From the NCBI RefSeq assembly GCF_000967195.1, contig NZ_KQ033871.1:440954-504953 (forward strand): a stretch of 64,000 nt of DNA, read 5' to 3'. Below are positions 1 to 8,834 of the stretch, in pieces. A program made the translations under genes and the position numbers. Under the pieces are notes generated by a model, which saw only the letters and a program-made list of their open reading frames with translations, ran no database searches and was not told the DNA's origin. Position 1 is the first letter of the stretch. Each line of letters begins with the position of its first letter. This DNA is from Lactobacillus kullabergensis. Lineage in GTDB: Bacteria; Bacillota; Bacilli; Lactobacillales; Lactobacillaceae.

Positions 1-40
1 AATTTTTGAGTAAAATTATTTCTCACTAAGGAGGCCAATT

Positions 41-856
41 ATGAAAAAGAAATTTTGGCTACTTCCTTTATTAGCATGTATTTTAATGCTAACCGGTTGT
101 GGTAAAAGTCTTAGTGACCAATCTGTTTTAAATAATGCCAAGAAATCAAATACTATTGTTTGGGGCGTTAAAGGTGATGTTAAACTTTTTGGCTTAATTG
201 ATGTAAAGGACGGCCAGCAAAAGGGTTTTGATGTTGATATGGCAAAACATATTACAAAACATATATTAGGACCTCAAGGAAAAGCTGAATTTGTCACTAC
301 AACGTCTCAATCCAGAATCCCACTTTTAAAGAACGGGAATGTGGATGCCGTTATTGCAACAATGTCAATTACGCCAGAGCGCAAAAAGATTATTTCTTTT
401 TCAAAGTCATACTTTGATGCGGGTCAGTCACTTTTAGTTCCTAAAAATTCATCAATTAAGAGTACAAAGGACCTTAATGGTAAGACAGTTATCGGTGTTG
501 TAGGTGCAAACTCCGTCGACAACATTAAAAAAGTTGCTCCAAGAGCAAAAGTGATTGAGTTGCAAGACTATGCTCAGGCAATGAACGCTTTAAAATCACA
601 TCAGGGGGATGCATTAACTACTGATAACGGAATTTTGTTTGGGTTAGCAGTTCAAAATCCGGGCTACGAAGTTCGTGGCGGCACTTTTACTGTTGAACCA
701 TACGGTGTTGCGGTTAATAAGGGACAAACCTCATTTACTGAAGCTGTAGACAAGGCGGTTCTTGAGATGCAGCATAATGGTGAATATAATCGCTTAATTA
801 AAAAGTGGTTTGGCGATGTTCCAGGATTTAAGTATAAGGAGCTGTATCGCCGATGA
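41..856 (+). CDS. Amino-acid ABC transporter substrate-binding lipoprotein (glutamine/polar family)
   Basis: Binds a polar amino acid outside the membrane and delivers it to the permease pair encoded next. The N-terminus has a lysine-rich start, a hydrophobic stretch and the lipobox LTGC, with the lipidated Cys at residue 20, so it is anchored to the outer face of the membrane. The body follows the SBP_bac_3 pattern (GFDVDMAKHI, then DAVIATMSITPERKK, typical of GlnH-like proteins). An AAGGAGG site lies just upstream. Its stop overlaps the start of the permease by 4 nt, showing one operon; the ATPase gene is probably just before the window. Substrate is inferred from family only. Confidence 0.9.
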   Translation: MKKKFWLLPLLACILMLTGCGKSLSDQSVLNNAKKSNTIVWGVKGDVKLFGLIDVKDGQQKGFDVDMAKHITKHILGPQGKAEFVTTTSQSRIPLLKNGNVDAVIATMSITPERKKIISFSKSYFDAGQSLLVPKNSSIKSTKDLNGKTVIGVVGANSVDNIKKVAPRAKVIELQDYAQAMNALKSHQGDALTTDNGILFGLAVQNPGYEVRGGTFTVEPYGVAVNKGQTSFTEAVDKAVLEMQHNGEYNRLIKKWFGDVPGFKYKELYRR

Positions 857-1491
857 TTAATATTTTTTCAAAATTCAGCAGCCAGCTGTTTGTAGGCTTG
901 GGCTGGACAATACTATCTAGTGTAATTGCTTTATTTTTCAGTTTAATAATTGGAACAATATTTGCAATTATGGAAGTTGTTCCAAGTAAAGTAATGCGTG
1001 TAATTGGACATGCTTATGTGGAAATAATGCGTAACATTCCTTTGCTTGTAATCACTATGTTTTTCTACCTGGTAATTCCGATTTACGTTGTCAAAATAAA
1101 CGGTTTTACTGCTGGTACAATCGGGTTAACCTTATATACTTCTGCTTTTATTGCCGAGACAATTCGTTCAGGAATTCAATCTGTTTCTGGCGGTCAAATG
1201 GAAGGTGCAAGATCAACTGGTATGACCTACTGGCAGGCAATGCGTTATATAATTTTGCCTCAGGCATTCAAGATAGTAATACCACCTTTAGGCAACCAGT
1301 TTGTTAACTTGGTCAAAAACTCTTCAGTTCTAGCCTTTGTGGCAGGATTTGATTTAATGTATCAAGCAAATTCAATTGCTTCAGCAACTTTTGACACTAT
1401 TAACAGTTATTTGGTTGTAGGTGTTTTATATTTGATCGTTACATTGCCGATTAGTTATTATATGCGGCACCTGGAAAAGAAATTAGGTTAA
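853..1491 (+). CDS. Amino-acid ABC transporter permease (HisMQ/GlnP family)
   Basis: Inner-membrane permease of the polar amino-acid importer. It is 212 residues with about five hydrophobic segments and the conserved EAA loop of the family (GQMEGARSTGMTYWQA, around residues 115-130), which docks the ATPase. It overlaps the binding-protein gene by 4 nt and is followed 15 nt later by a second permease sharing the same loop. The two presumably form a heterodimer. Only the precise amino acid remains uncertain. Confidence 0.9.
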   Translation: MINIFSKFSSQLFVGLGWTILSSVIALFFSLIIGTIFAIMEVVPSKVMRVIGHAYVEIMRNIPLLVITMFFYLVIPIYVVKINGFTAGTIGLTLYTSAFIAETIRSGIQSVSGGQMEGARSTGMTYWQAMRYIILPQAFKIVIPPLGNQFVNLVKNSSVLAFVAGFDLMYQANSIASATFDTINSYLVVGVLYLIVTLPISYYMRHLEKKLG

Positions 1492-1506
1492 AGGAGGTAC
1501 TAGAAA

Positions 1507-2160
1507 ATGCAAAATTGGGTTAACGCCTTTTCATGGCTTAATGTACGCTTTTTGTTAATGGGCCTCTGGGTAACTATTTACATTTCCGTAATTTCGGTCA
1601 TTTTAAGTTTTATTATTGGCTCGATTTTAGGAATAATTAGATATTCTAAAATTAAGTATGTTTCAGCTGTTGTAGGTTTCATTATTGATATTATTCGTAA
1701 TATTCCCCTGCTGCTGATTATCTTCTTTACTTATTTTGGGCTACCAAACTTTGGTTTAAGGCCGGAAACCATACCGGCAGCGATTATTGCCATGACAGTA
1801 TTCGAATCCTGTATGATTGCTGAAATTGTGCGTTCAGGTATTCAATCTGTTTCTATCGGTCAGATGGAGGGTGCAAGATCAACTGGTATGTCGTTTGTTC
1901 AGGCTTTATGGCATGTTGTTTTGCCTCAAGCTTATAAAAACATGATTCCAACAATTATTAGTCAGTTTGTTTCTCTAATTAAGGACACATCTTTGGCAAC
2001 AATCATAGTTGTTCCGGAAATGATGCAGCACGCACAAGTTATTTATGGTCAAAATGCAAATTACATTTTGCCGATGTTTGCTGCTTTAGCTGTTTTGTAT
2101 TTTGCTGTGTGTTTTACATTGTCAATTATCGGCAGTGCAATAGGCAGGCATTTGTCTTAA
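1507..2160 (+). CDS. Amino-acid ABC transporter permease (HisMQ/GlnP family), second subunit
   Basis: Second permease of the importer, 217 residues, with about five membrane helices and the EAA loop GQMEGARSTGMSFVQA. The loop is nearly identical to that of the preceding permease, so the pair arose by duplication and likely assembles as a heterodimer. An AAAGGAGG site sits 8 nt before the ATG. It is the last gene of the operon and is followed by a strong intrinsic terminator. Confidence 0.9.
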   Translation: MQNWVNAFSWLNVRFLLMGLWVTIYISVISVILSFIIGSILGIIRYSKIKYVSAVVGFIIDIIRNIPLLLIIFFTYFGLPNFGLRPETIPAAIIAMTVFESCMIAEIVRSGIQSVSIGQMEGARSTGMSFVQALWHVVLPQAYKNMIPTIISQFVSLIKDTSLATIIVVPEMMQHAQVIYGQNANYILPMFAALAVLYFAVCFTLSIIGSAIGRHLS

Positions 2161-2185
2161 AATAAGAATTTGATTAGTAATTATT

Positions 2186-2221
2186 AAAAAGCAATTCACG
2201 AGTTTGTGAATTGCTTTTTTT
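2186..2221 (+). terminator. Rho-independent terminator after the amino-acid importer
   Basis: Perfect 9-bp stem GCAATTCAC/GTGAATTGC (2191-2199 with 2206-2214), extended by A/T pairs, 6-nt loop, followed by a T run. It separates the amino-acid importer operon from the frl operon. Confidence 0.9.
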
Positions 2222-2323
2222 GTTTGCTCTGATACATAGGCAATTGGTTCATACCATTTCACAAACTTTTTTATTTGATTTTACTAGTCAATTATTTTTA
2301 TTAAATAATTTTAAGAAAAATGC

Positions 2324-2357
2324 TTGACATATTAAAAATTAGCTATTATCTTATAAT
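2324..2357 (+). promoter_or_regulatory. Probable promoter of the frl-opp operon
   Basis: A consensus TTGACA (2324-2329) is followed by TATCTT at the ideal 17-bp spacing (2347-2352). A perfect TATAAT (2352-2357) lies 22 bp downstream of TTGACA, which is too far for a normal pair. Either hexamer may be the -10. No start site was measured. Confidence 0.5.
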
Positions 2358-2373
2358 ATAACATCATATAACA
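2356..2373 (+). repeat. Direct repeat ATATAACA overlapping the frl promoter start region
   Basis: ATATAACA occurs twice with a 10-bp period (2356-2363 and 2366-2373), one helical turn apart, between the -10 region and the ribosome binding site of frlB. A repressor such as the GntR/HutC protein at 10627 could bind here, but no match to a known operator is claimed. Confidence 0.3.
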
Positions 2374-2394
2374 AGAATGATTGAGAGGTTAAAA

Positions 2395-3372
2395 ATGAAA
2401 AAAGAATATCAACAAGAAATTAAGAATGCTCTTGCCGCTGCAGAAAAGATTGATGGCATTAATCATGTCTATTTTGTAGCTTGTGGAGGATCGATGGCTT
2501 TTATGCAACCAGCTGAATATATTTTCAACCGCGAATGTGATATTCCAGCCACAATTTTACCAGCACGGGAATTTACAACACGTAATCCTCATGATTTGTG
2601 CAATCATAGTTTAGTAGTTTCTTGTTCACATTCAGGTAGTACGCCAGAAACAAATGAGGCAGTTAATTTTGCCAAGAGTAAAGGTGCTCTAACAGTAGGT
2701 ATTACCTATACAGCAGGTTCTGACTTAGAAAAGAATTCCGATTTCACTTTGCACTACAGTTGGGGCAAAGGTACCGATGCTTCTGATTTAAATAATGGTG
2801 TTTTGTATGGTTTCATATTTAGTCTATTGAAGTCCATAACTGGTGATAACAAATTTGAAAAAGGCCTGAAAGCTTTGGATAGCTTAGAAACTATGGCTGA
2901 CAGGGTAAGAAAACAATTTGGAGAAACTGCAAAGAAATGGACCAGTGAATTAAAACGCGAAAAATTAATTTATGCTGTAGGATCAGGTATTAATACTGGA
3001 GAAACATATTCATTTTCAGCTTGTTGGCTTCAGGAAATGCAATGGATTCATAGTGGATATATCAATTCTGCTGAATATTTCCACGGTCCTTTTGAAGTAA
3101 CAGATTTTGATGTGCCATTTATCATTTGCAAAGGATTAGGCGTTACCAGAAAAATGGATCAACGTGTAATCGATTTTGCTAAAAAGCATAGTCAAAAAGT
3201 TTACGTGATTGACGACGCTGACTTTGATATGCATGAAGTAGATGACGACTTTAAAGAATACTATTCTCAGATTCTTTCAGGAGTTGCTTTCCGTCAATTA
3301 GCCGAAGGATTTGCTTATGAAAGAGGACACTCACTAGATGTCCGTCGTTATATGGGACATCTGGATTATTAA
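2395..3372 (+). CDS. frlB: Fructosamine-6-phosphate deglycase (SIS domain)
   Basis: Predicted to split a 6-phosphorylated Amadori compound (for example fructoselysine-6-phosphate) into glucose-6-phosphate and the free amine. Two SIS domains are visible: the first has YFVACGGS and SCSHSGSTPET (phosphosugar contacts), and the second has the YFHGPFE motif. With the start at 2395, Glu214 and His230 fall exactly at the numbers reported as catalytic in the related Salmonella FraB. The GAGAGG site is properly spaced for the ATG at 2395, not for the in-frame ATG at 2377. The C-terminus RRYMGHLDY resembles E. coli FrlB. It is followed by its kinase. Exact amine partner is unknown. Confidence 0.87.
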   Translation: MKKEYQQEIKNALAAAEKIDGINHVYFVACGGSMAFMQPAEYIFNRECDIPATILPAREFTTRNPHDLCNHSLVVSCSHSGSTPETNEAVNFAKSKGALTVGITYTAGSDLEKNSDFTLHYSWGKGTDASDLNNGVLYGFIFSLLKSITGDNKFEKGLKALDSLETMADRVRKQFGETAKKWTSELKREKLIYAVGSGINTGETYSFSACWLQEMQWIHSGYINSAEYFHGPFEVTDFDVPFIICKGLGVTRKMDQRVIDFAKKHSQKVYVIDDADFDMHEVDDDFKEYYSQILSGVAFRQLAEGFAYERGHSLDVRRYMGHLDY

Positions 3373-3386
3373 AAAGGCTGTAAATC

Positions 3387-4202
3387 ATGAAAATAATTGC
3401 AGTTGGTGACAATGTAGCTGATACATACATCAAGCAAAAGATATTTTTTCCAGGCGGAAATTGTGTCAATGTATCAGTTGATGCCAAAAAAGCCGGAGCT
3501 GATGTTTCAGCTTATCTGGGAATGTTTGGAGATGACGATCGAGCACAGCATATTAAAGAATCTTTAACAGAAGAAAATGTAGAACTTATTAATTGTCGTA
3601 AGGTCTATGCTCCCACAGCACAGCCTCGAGTTATTCTCACAGATGAAGGTGATAGAACTTTTGCTCCTGGTCCTAAAAATTCAGTAATGCATTTGTTATC
3701 CTTAAGGCTTACCCCAACAGATTTTGCGGAAATAAAAAAATTTGATGTTGTTCATGTTGGAATTGATTCGGGAATTGAAAATTATCTTGATGAATTACAT
3801 CATATTACCAAAGTATCATTTGATTTTTCAGATTCTCGCAATGAAAGTTATTTTAAACGTGTTTTACCGTTTGTAGATTATGCTTTCTTTTCAGGTTCAG
3901 AGATGTCTGATGAACAAGTGGAAGAATTTGCTAAAAAATATTTAACTTTGGGACCGGAAGTCATAGTCATCACAAGAGGTGCAAATTCTGCATTCTTGTT
4001 AACTTCACAGAAATCCTATTATCAAAAACCACAAAAAGTAAAAGTCGTTGACACTATGGGTGCAGGTGACAGCTTTATTGCTGGTTTTCTAGTTTCTTAC
4101 TTAAATAAAAACAATCTGCAAGAAGCTGCTTTAGCAGCTAGTAAAAATGCTGCAGCTACTTGCCAACTATCTGGTGGTTTTGGTCATCAGAAATCTTTTT
4201 AG
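3387..4202 (+). CDS. frlD: Fructosamine 6-kinase, PfkB/ribokinase family
   Basis: Predicted ATP-dependent kinase that phosphorylates an Amadori compound on C6, making the substrate of the preceding deglycase. The N-terminal sugar-binding motif GGNCVNVSVDA and the C-terminal DTMGAGDSFIAGF (anion hole and catalytic Asp) are the two PfkB signatures. The IAVGDNVAD start matches FrlD of enteric bacteria well. It is 271 residues, normal for FrlD, and starts 14 nt after frlB, so the two are co-translated. The next gene begins 15 nt later, tying the kinase to a peptide-type transporter. Confidence 0.87.
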   Translation: MKIIAVGDNVADTYIKQKIFFPGGNCVNVSVDAKKAGADVSAYLGMFGDDDRAQHIKESLTEENVELINCRKVYAPTAQPRVILTDEGDRTFAPGPKNSVMHLLSLRLTPTDFAEIKKFDVVHVGIDSGIENYLDELHHITKVSFDFSDSRNESYFKRVLPFVDYAFFSGSEMSDEQVEEFAKKYLTLGPEVIVITRGANSAFLLTSQKSYYQKPQKVKVVDTMGAGDSFIAGFLVSYLNKNNLQEAALAASKNAAATCQLSGGFGHQKSF

Positions 4203-4217
4203 AAAAGAGTGATATTT

Positions 4218-5837
4218 ATGAAAAAAAGTGCATTGTTTGCAACTGCAATTGCATGTGTAGGCTTGTTAATAACAGGATGCCAGAAAAACTCCAGTTCTGG
4301 TACAAAAAATCAAGATAAAATTACTGTTGTTCAAAATGCAACGGTTGACTCTCTTGACCCGATTTTAGCGTATCAAAACACATCTTCAACAGTTGTAGCT
4401 AATACAACCGAAGGCTTGTACACTATTGATGCCCACGATAAGCCCCAATTGGCATTGGCCTCTAAAGTTAAAACGAGTAATCATGGACTCACCAAGACTT
4501 TTACTATTCGTAAAAACGCCAACTGGTCAAATGGTGATCCTGTAACAGCAAATGATTTTGTTTTTGCCTGGCGGCGGTTGTCTGATCCTAAGATTGCTTC
4601 AGCCTTTAACTTCCAACCAGGTGCGGCTGGCATTAAAAATGCTAATGACATTGTAGCTGGCAAGAAGCCGGTCAAGTCATTGGGCGTTAAGGCTACAGGT
4701 CCTAAAACTCTAGTAGTGCAATTGGATCATGTTGTACCTTACATGAACAAGTTGCTGGCATTCAGTGATTTTGCTCCTGTCAATCAGAAATACTTCCAAA
4801 AAACTGGTAAAAAATTTGCACAAGATTCCAGTCATTTAATTTATTCTGGTCCATACCAAATCAAGGATTGGAAATTAGGCGATAACACTATCCAGTTAGT
4901 TAAAAATCCTAAATATTGGGATGCCAAAAATGTCAAAATTAAGAATGTTAAGCTTGATATTATTACAGACCCAGAAAAGGCAGCTATTGCATTCGAAAAT
5001 GGCAGTGCAGACTATGTTCACTTAAGTGGTCAGCTTGTTTCTAAATATCGAAAAGATAAGAACTTTGTCAATGATGTTGGTAATTTTACACAGTACATTA
5101 TGTTTAATCTGAAAAAACCGGGATTAGATAATGCTGATCTGCGTAAGGCAATTTCTTGCAGCATTAACCGTAAAGAAATAACAACTCACATCCTAAAAGA
5201 TGGTTCAATTCCTTCTCATTCTATGGTTATGAAAGATTTGGTTAAGAATCCGACAACAGGCAAAGATTTTGCAGATGAATCAACTACTAATCTTTACGAG
5301 TATTCACCAGCTCAAGCTAAAAAGTATTGGAATAAGGCAAAAAAAGCAACTAACTTGCGTTCATTTACCTTGCTTTATGATGACAGTGATCCTTCATATG
5401 CTAACGTAGCTGCGTATATCAAGGCTCAAGTTGAAAAACACCTTCCTGGCATGAAAGTGACACTGCAGCAAGTAGCAAAGAAGACTAGAACTGATAAGAT
5501 GTCAAAAGCTACTTATGATGCTACTTTAACTCGTTGGGGACCAGACTATGCTGATCCAACAGCGATCTTGAGTATGTATCAATCTAAGAACGACAGCAAT
5601 TACGGTCGCTGGGCAAATTCAGAATTTGATAAGTTAATGGCTCAATCTGATCAAACAACTGATCAAGCTAAGAGATACAAATTGCTTCTTAAGGCAAACA
5701 ATATCCTAATTGACAGTGCTTCTTGCCCACCGCTATATCAGATTGGTGCACCAGTTTTGGAACGATCTAATATTAAAGATTTACCGATGCATATTGCAGG
5801 TGTACCATTCTTCTTCAAATATGCTTCAATTAAATAA
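4218..5837 (+). CDS. Oligopeptide-type ABC transporter substrate-binding lipoprotein (OppA/DppA family)
   Basis: Extracellular solute-binding lipoprotein of SBP_bac_5 type, about 540 residues. The signal peptide ends with the lipobox ITGC (Cys21). Family landmarks include VDSLDP near the N-terminus and the KNANWSNGDPVTANDFVFAW block around residue 95-115. I chose the ATG at 4218 because the AGAAAAGAG site (4201-4209) is well placed for it; a GTG at 4209 overlaps that site. It lies directly behind frlBD, so its cargo may be glycated amino acids or peptides; that is inference. Ordinary oligopeptides are the alternative. Confidence 0.88.
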   Translation: MKKSALFATAIACVGLLITGCQKNSSSGTKNQDKITVVQNATVDSLDPILAYQNTSSTVVANTTEGLYTIDAHDKPQLALASKVKTSNHGLTKTFTIRKNANWSNGDPVTANDFVFAWRRLSDPKIASAFNFQPGAAGIKNANDIVAGKKPVKSLGVKATGPKTLVVQLDHVVPYMNKLLAFSDFAPVNQKYFQKTGKKFAQDSSHLIYSGPYQIKDWKLGDNTIQLVKNPKYWDAKNVKIKNVKLDIITDPEKAAIAFENGSADYVHLSGQLVSKYRKDKNFVNDVGNFTQYIMFNLKKPGLDNADLRKAISCSINRKEITTHILKDGSIPSHSMVMKDLVKNPTTGKDFADESTTNLYEYSPAQAKKYWNKAKKATNLRSFTLLYDDSDPSYANVAAYIKAQVEKHLPGMKVTLQQVAKKTRTDKMSKATYDATLTRWGPDYADPTAILSMYQSKNDSNYGRWANSEFDKLMAQSDQTTDQAKRYKLLLKANNILIDSASCPPLYQIGAPVLERSNIKDLPMHIAGVPFFFKYASIK

Positions 5838-5856
5838 TTTCGTTAAAAGTATTAAT

Positions 5857-5881
5857 AGAGCTGGGATACAATCTCAGCTCT
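5857..5881 (+). terminator. Hairpin between binding-protein and permease genes
   Basis: Stem AGAGCTG/CAGCTCT with an 11-nt loop, followed by GTTTGCTTATTT, a weak T tract. Such hairpins between a binding protein and its permeases usually cause partial termination or protect the upstream mRNA, giving more binding protein than permease. Confidence 0.55.
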
Positions 5882-5914
5882 GTTTGCTTATTTAGGAAGA
5901 TTGGAGGGAAAAAC

Positions 5915-6847
5915 TTGAAAAAGTATGTCTTGAAAAGAATCTTAATTGCAGTGATTACATTATTTTTGATTACTTTGATTCTTTTTATTATGGAAAAGGC
6001 AATGCCTGGTTCACCATTTAATGATGAAAAAATGTCACATGCTCAAGTAGCGGCACTTTATCATAAATATGGTTTGGATGGCCCAGTGCCATTACAATTT
6101 TTTAATTACTTGAAAAATATGTTGTCTGGCGATTTTGGTGTTTCGTACACGGTTCAGGTTAATACGCCGGTTACTACAATGATTTTGCAGCATTTTACCA
6201 TTTCACTCCAGATAGGTTTACAGGCTACTGTACTAGGTTCACTTTTAGGCTTTCTGATGGGAATTTTGGCAGCAATCAAAAAAGGTACAATTTGGGATAA
6301 CTTAATGACTGGCATTTCTGTTTTGGGAATAAGTCTTCCTAACTTTGTAGTAGCATTGATCGTGTCAATTATATTTTCTTATAAACTAATGGTCTTTCCA
6401 GGAACGTACCAACCAAGTCAGCCTTTTGTATCAAGTATTCTGCCTACAATAGCATTGAGTACTTTTACTATGGCAAGTATTGAACGATATGTTAGAAATG
6501 ACATGATTGATATTATGAATTCTGATTATTATCGTTTAGCGGATTCAAAAGGAATTAAAAAGTTCCAGTTGATCGGACACCATGTTATCAGAAACACTTT
6601 AATTTCAGTTATTACAGTATTAGCACCACTGATGATTGACCTAATTGCCGGGAGTATGGTAATTGAAAAAGCTTTTGCTATTCCAGGCTTGGGAACATTG
6701 TATATCAGTGCTATACAAGCTAATGACTACAATGTAGTCTTAGGTATAACTTTCTTTTATGCAGTGCTTTTTATTGGTATTATGTTAATAGTTGATATTC
6801 TTTACGGGTTAATAGATCCGCGTATTAGATTAGATGAGGGCAAATAA
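5915..6847 (+). CDS. Peptide ABC transporter permease, OppB/DppB family
   Basis: Membrane permease of the Opp/Dpp-type importer, 310 residues with six predicted helices. The start YVLKRILIAVITLFLIT and the GPVPLQFFNYLKNMLSGDFG block are typical of the family. The EAA-type loop is near YRLADSKGIKKFQLIGHH. Translation starts at TTG, 8-9 nt after a GGAGGG site; no better start is nearby. It is followed by the OppC-type partner after 2 nt. Confidence 0.92.
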   Translation: MKKYVLKRILIAVITLFLITLILFIMEKAMPGSPFNDEKMSHAQVAALYHKYGLDGPVPLQFFNYLKNMLSGDFGVSYTVQVNTPVTTMILQHFTISLQIGLQATVLGSLLGFLMGILAAIKKGTIWDNLMTGISVLGISLPNFVVALIVSIIFSYKLMVFPGTYQPSQPFVSSILPTIALSTFTMASIERYVRNDMIDIMNSDYYRLADSKGIKKFQLIGHHVIRNTLISVITVLAPLMIDLIAGSMVIEKAFAIPGLGTLYISAIQANDYNVVLGITFFYAVLFIGIMLIVDILYGLIDPRIRLDEGK

Positions 6848-6849
6848 TT

Positions 6850-7758
6850 ATGACTAATATAGAAAATAATGATTTTGAATTTGCCCATAAATCTGAAACA
6901 GTTGACCATTATTCTGGTAAATCTTATTCATATGGGCAGTTGGTTTGGCATCGCTTTTTAAGAAATAAAGGTGCGGTGATTAGCGCAGTTGTTTTAATTA
7001 TTATTGCTTTAATAGCCATTCTGGCGCCTTACCTTAGTCAATACTCACCCACTACACCGTATCCTAACCAGTCTAATTTAGCTCCTGGAGTTAATGGTCA
7101 TTGGTTTGGAACAGACAACTTAGGCAGAGATATTTTTGTAAGAGTTGCTGCTGGTACTTCAGTTTCACTAAGGGTTGCTCTGGTGGCAATGGCAATTGAT
7201 CTGGTTATTGGTACTAGTTATGGCCTGATTTCAGGATATTTTGGTGGCAAAATTGATTTATTCATGCAAAGAATAACAGAAATTCTTAGTACTATTCCTA
7301 TGATCATTATTGTTACTTTGCTTGTTCTGGTCATGAAGCCAGGTCTAGTAAGCATAATTACTGCGATGATGATTGTCGGCTGGATTAATATGAGTAGAAT
7401 AGTTCGCGCACAGGTGTTGGAACTAAAAACCAGCGAGTATGTTTTATCAGCAAAGACAATGGGAGAATCTGATATTAAAATTATTTTCTCTCAAATTTTG
7501 CCTAATACATTAGGACAAATAATTACCACATTTATGTTATCTATTCCGAACGCAATTTTTTTGGAAGCATTCTTAGCCTTTATCGGTTTAGGTGTTCCGG
7601 CACCATTAGCTTCATTAGGAACAATGATTAATGATGGTTATACCCAGGCTATCGTTTACCCATACATGGTCATTTTCCCCGTATTGTTTTTAGCACTAAT
7701 TATGCTGAGTTTTAATATTATTGCGGATGGCTTACGGGATGCTATTGAAGGAAGTTAG
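6850..7758 (+). CDS. Peptide ABC transporter permease, OppC/DppC family
   Basis: Second membrane subunit of the importer, 302 residues. A cytoplasmic N-terminal segment precedes the first helix (FLRNKGAVISAVVLII), as in OppC. The periplasmic-side block HWFGTDNLGRDIFVRV and the GLGVPAPLASLGTMINDG region are family hallmarks. The EAA loop is near VLSAKTMGES. It sits 2 nt after the OppB gene and 8 nt before the first ATPase gene, so all are one transcription unit. Confidence 0.92.
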   Translation: MTNIENNDFEFAHKSETVDHYSGKSYSYGQLVWHRFLRNKGAVISAVVLIIIALIAILAPYLSQYSPTTPYPNQSNLAPGVNGHWFGTDNLGRDIFVRVAAGTSVSLRVALVAMAIDLVIGTSYGLISGYFGGKIDLFMQRITEILSTIPMIIIVTLLVLVMKPGLVSIITAMMIVGWINMSRIVRAQVLELKTSEYVLSAKTMGESDIKIIFSQILPNTLGQIITTFMLSIPNAIFLEAFLAFIGLGVPAPLASLGTMINDGYTQAIVYPYMVIFPVLFLALIMLSFNIIADGLRDAIEGS

Positions 7759-7766
7759 GTAAGATT

Positions 7767-8831
7767 ATGACCGAAACAGTTTTAGAAATAAAAAATTTAC
7801 AAGTAGCCTATCATACCGATCACGGAGAAGTGCAAGCTGTTAGAGGAATAAGTTATCAGGTAAAAAAGGGTGAAACAGTTGCTTTAGTTGGTGAATCCGG
7901 TTGTGGCAAGTCAGCTAGTGTAAAGCCAATCATGGGCGAAAAAGAAGCCAATCAAATAATTAAATCCGGTGAGATCAATTTCACTTACCAGACTGAAAAT
8001 GGTCCACAAACAGTTAATTTATTAAAAATTAGTCCCAAGATTATGCAAAATCGTATTAAGGGCAAAGAAATAGCAATGGTTTTTCAAGACCCAATGACTT
8101 CTCTCGATCCAACCATGAAAATTAATAAGCAAATCGCTGAGGCAGTAAAGGCTTCTCATCCTGAGATGAACAAGGATCAAATCAACGAACGGGTGCTTAA
8201 TTTAATTGAAACCGTTGGCATTCAAAACATGAAGGTTGTTCAGAACCAATATCCACATCAACTTTCTGGAGGAATGAGACAGAGAATTGTTATCGCCATT
8301 GCGTTGGCCGGGAATCCCAGTTTACTGATCTGTGATGAACCAACTACGGGTTTGGATGTTACTATTCAGGCTAAAATTTTGAACCTGATTAAAGATATAC
8401 AAAAGAGCAGGAAATTATCTGTTATTTTTATAACCCATAATTTAGGGGTGGTTGCCAATATTGCAACATATGTGAACGTCATGTATGCTGGAAAAATAGT
8501 TGAGACTGGAACGAGCCAAGATATCTTTTTTGAACCTCGTCACCCATATACTTGGGGTCTGCTTGAATCAGTACCTGATATCAATGAGAAAGTTGACGAA
8601 TTACCGACTATTGCCGGAACGATTCCAGACTTAACACAACCGATTGTTGGAGATGCTTTTGCTCCCAGAAATAAGTATGCCTTAAACATTGATTTTAAAA
8701 AACAACCGCCAATGTTTAAAATTAATGACCACCATTATGCTGCAACTTGGCTCTTAGATAAAAGAGCTCCCAAAGTACCAATTCCAGTAGTTTTGCAAAA
8801 GAGAATTTTAAAAATGAAGGGGGCATCATAA
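7767..8831 (+). CDS. Peptide ABC transporter ATP-binding protein, OppD/DppD family
   Basis: Cytoplasmic ATPase, 354 residues. Walker A is GESGCGKS, the ABC signature is LSGGMRQR and Walker B is LLICDEPTTGLD. The C-terminal part (HPYTWGLLESVPD, then a tail with AGTIPDL) is the oligo_HPY region typical of OppD/DppD, although the usual cysteine cluster is not present. It pairs with the OppF-like ATPase encoded 3 nt downstream. Confidence 0.92.
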   Translation: MTETVLEIKNLQVAYHTDHGEVQAVRGISYQVKKGETVALVGESGCGKSASVKPIMGEKEANQIIKSGEINFTYQTENGPQTVNLLKISPKIMQNRIKGKEIAMVFQDPMTSLDPTMKINKQIAEAVKASHPEMNKDQINERVLNLIETVGIQNMKVVQNQYPHQLSGGMRQRIVIAIALAGNPSLLICDEPTTGLDVTIQAKILNLIKDIQKSRKLSVIFITHNLGVVANIATYVNVMYAGKIVETGTSQDIFFEPRHPYTWGLLESVPDINEKVDELPTIAGTIPDLTQPIVGDAFAPRNKYALNIDFKKQPPMFKINDHHYAATWLLDKRAPKVPIPVVLQKRILKMKGAS

Positions 8832-8834
8832 GCA

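Noticed and set aside
2377..2394. Earlier start of FrlB at 2377
   Set aside because: The GAGAGG ribosome site overlaps this part; the ATG at 2395 is correctly spaced and yields the known catalytic numbering.
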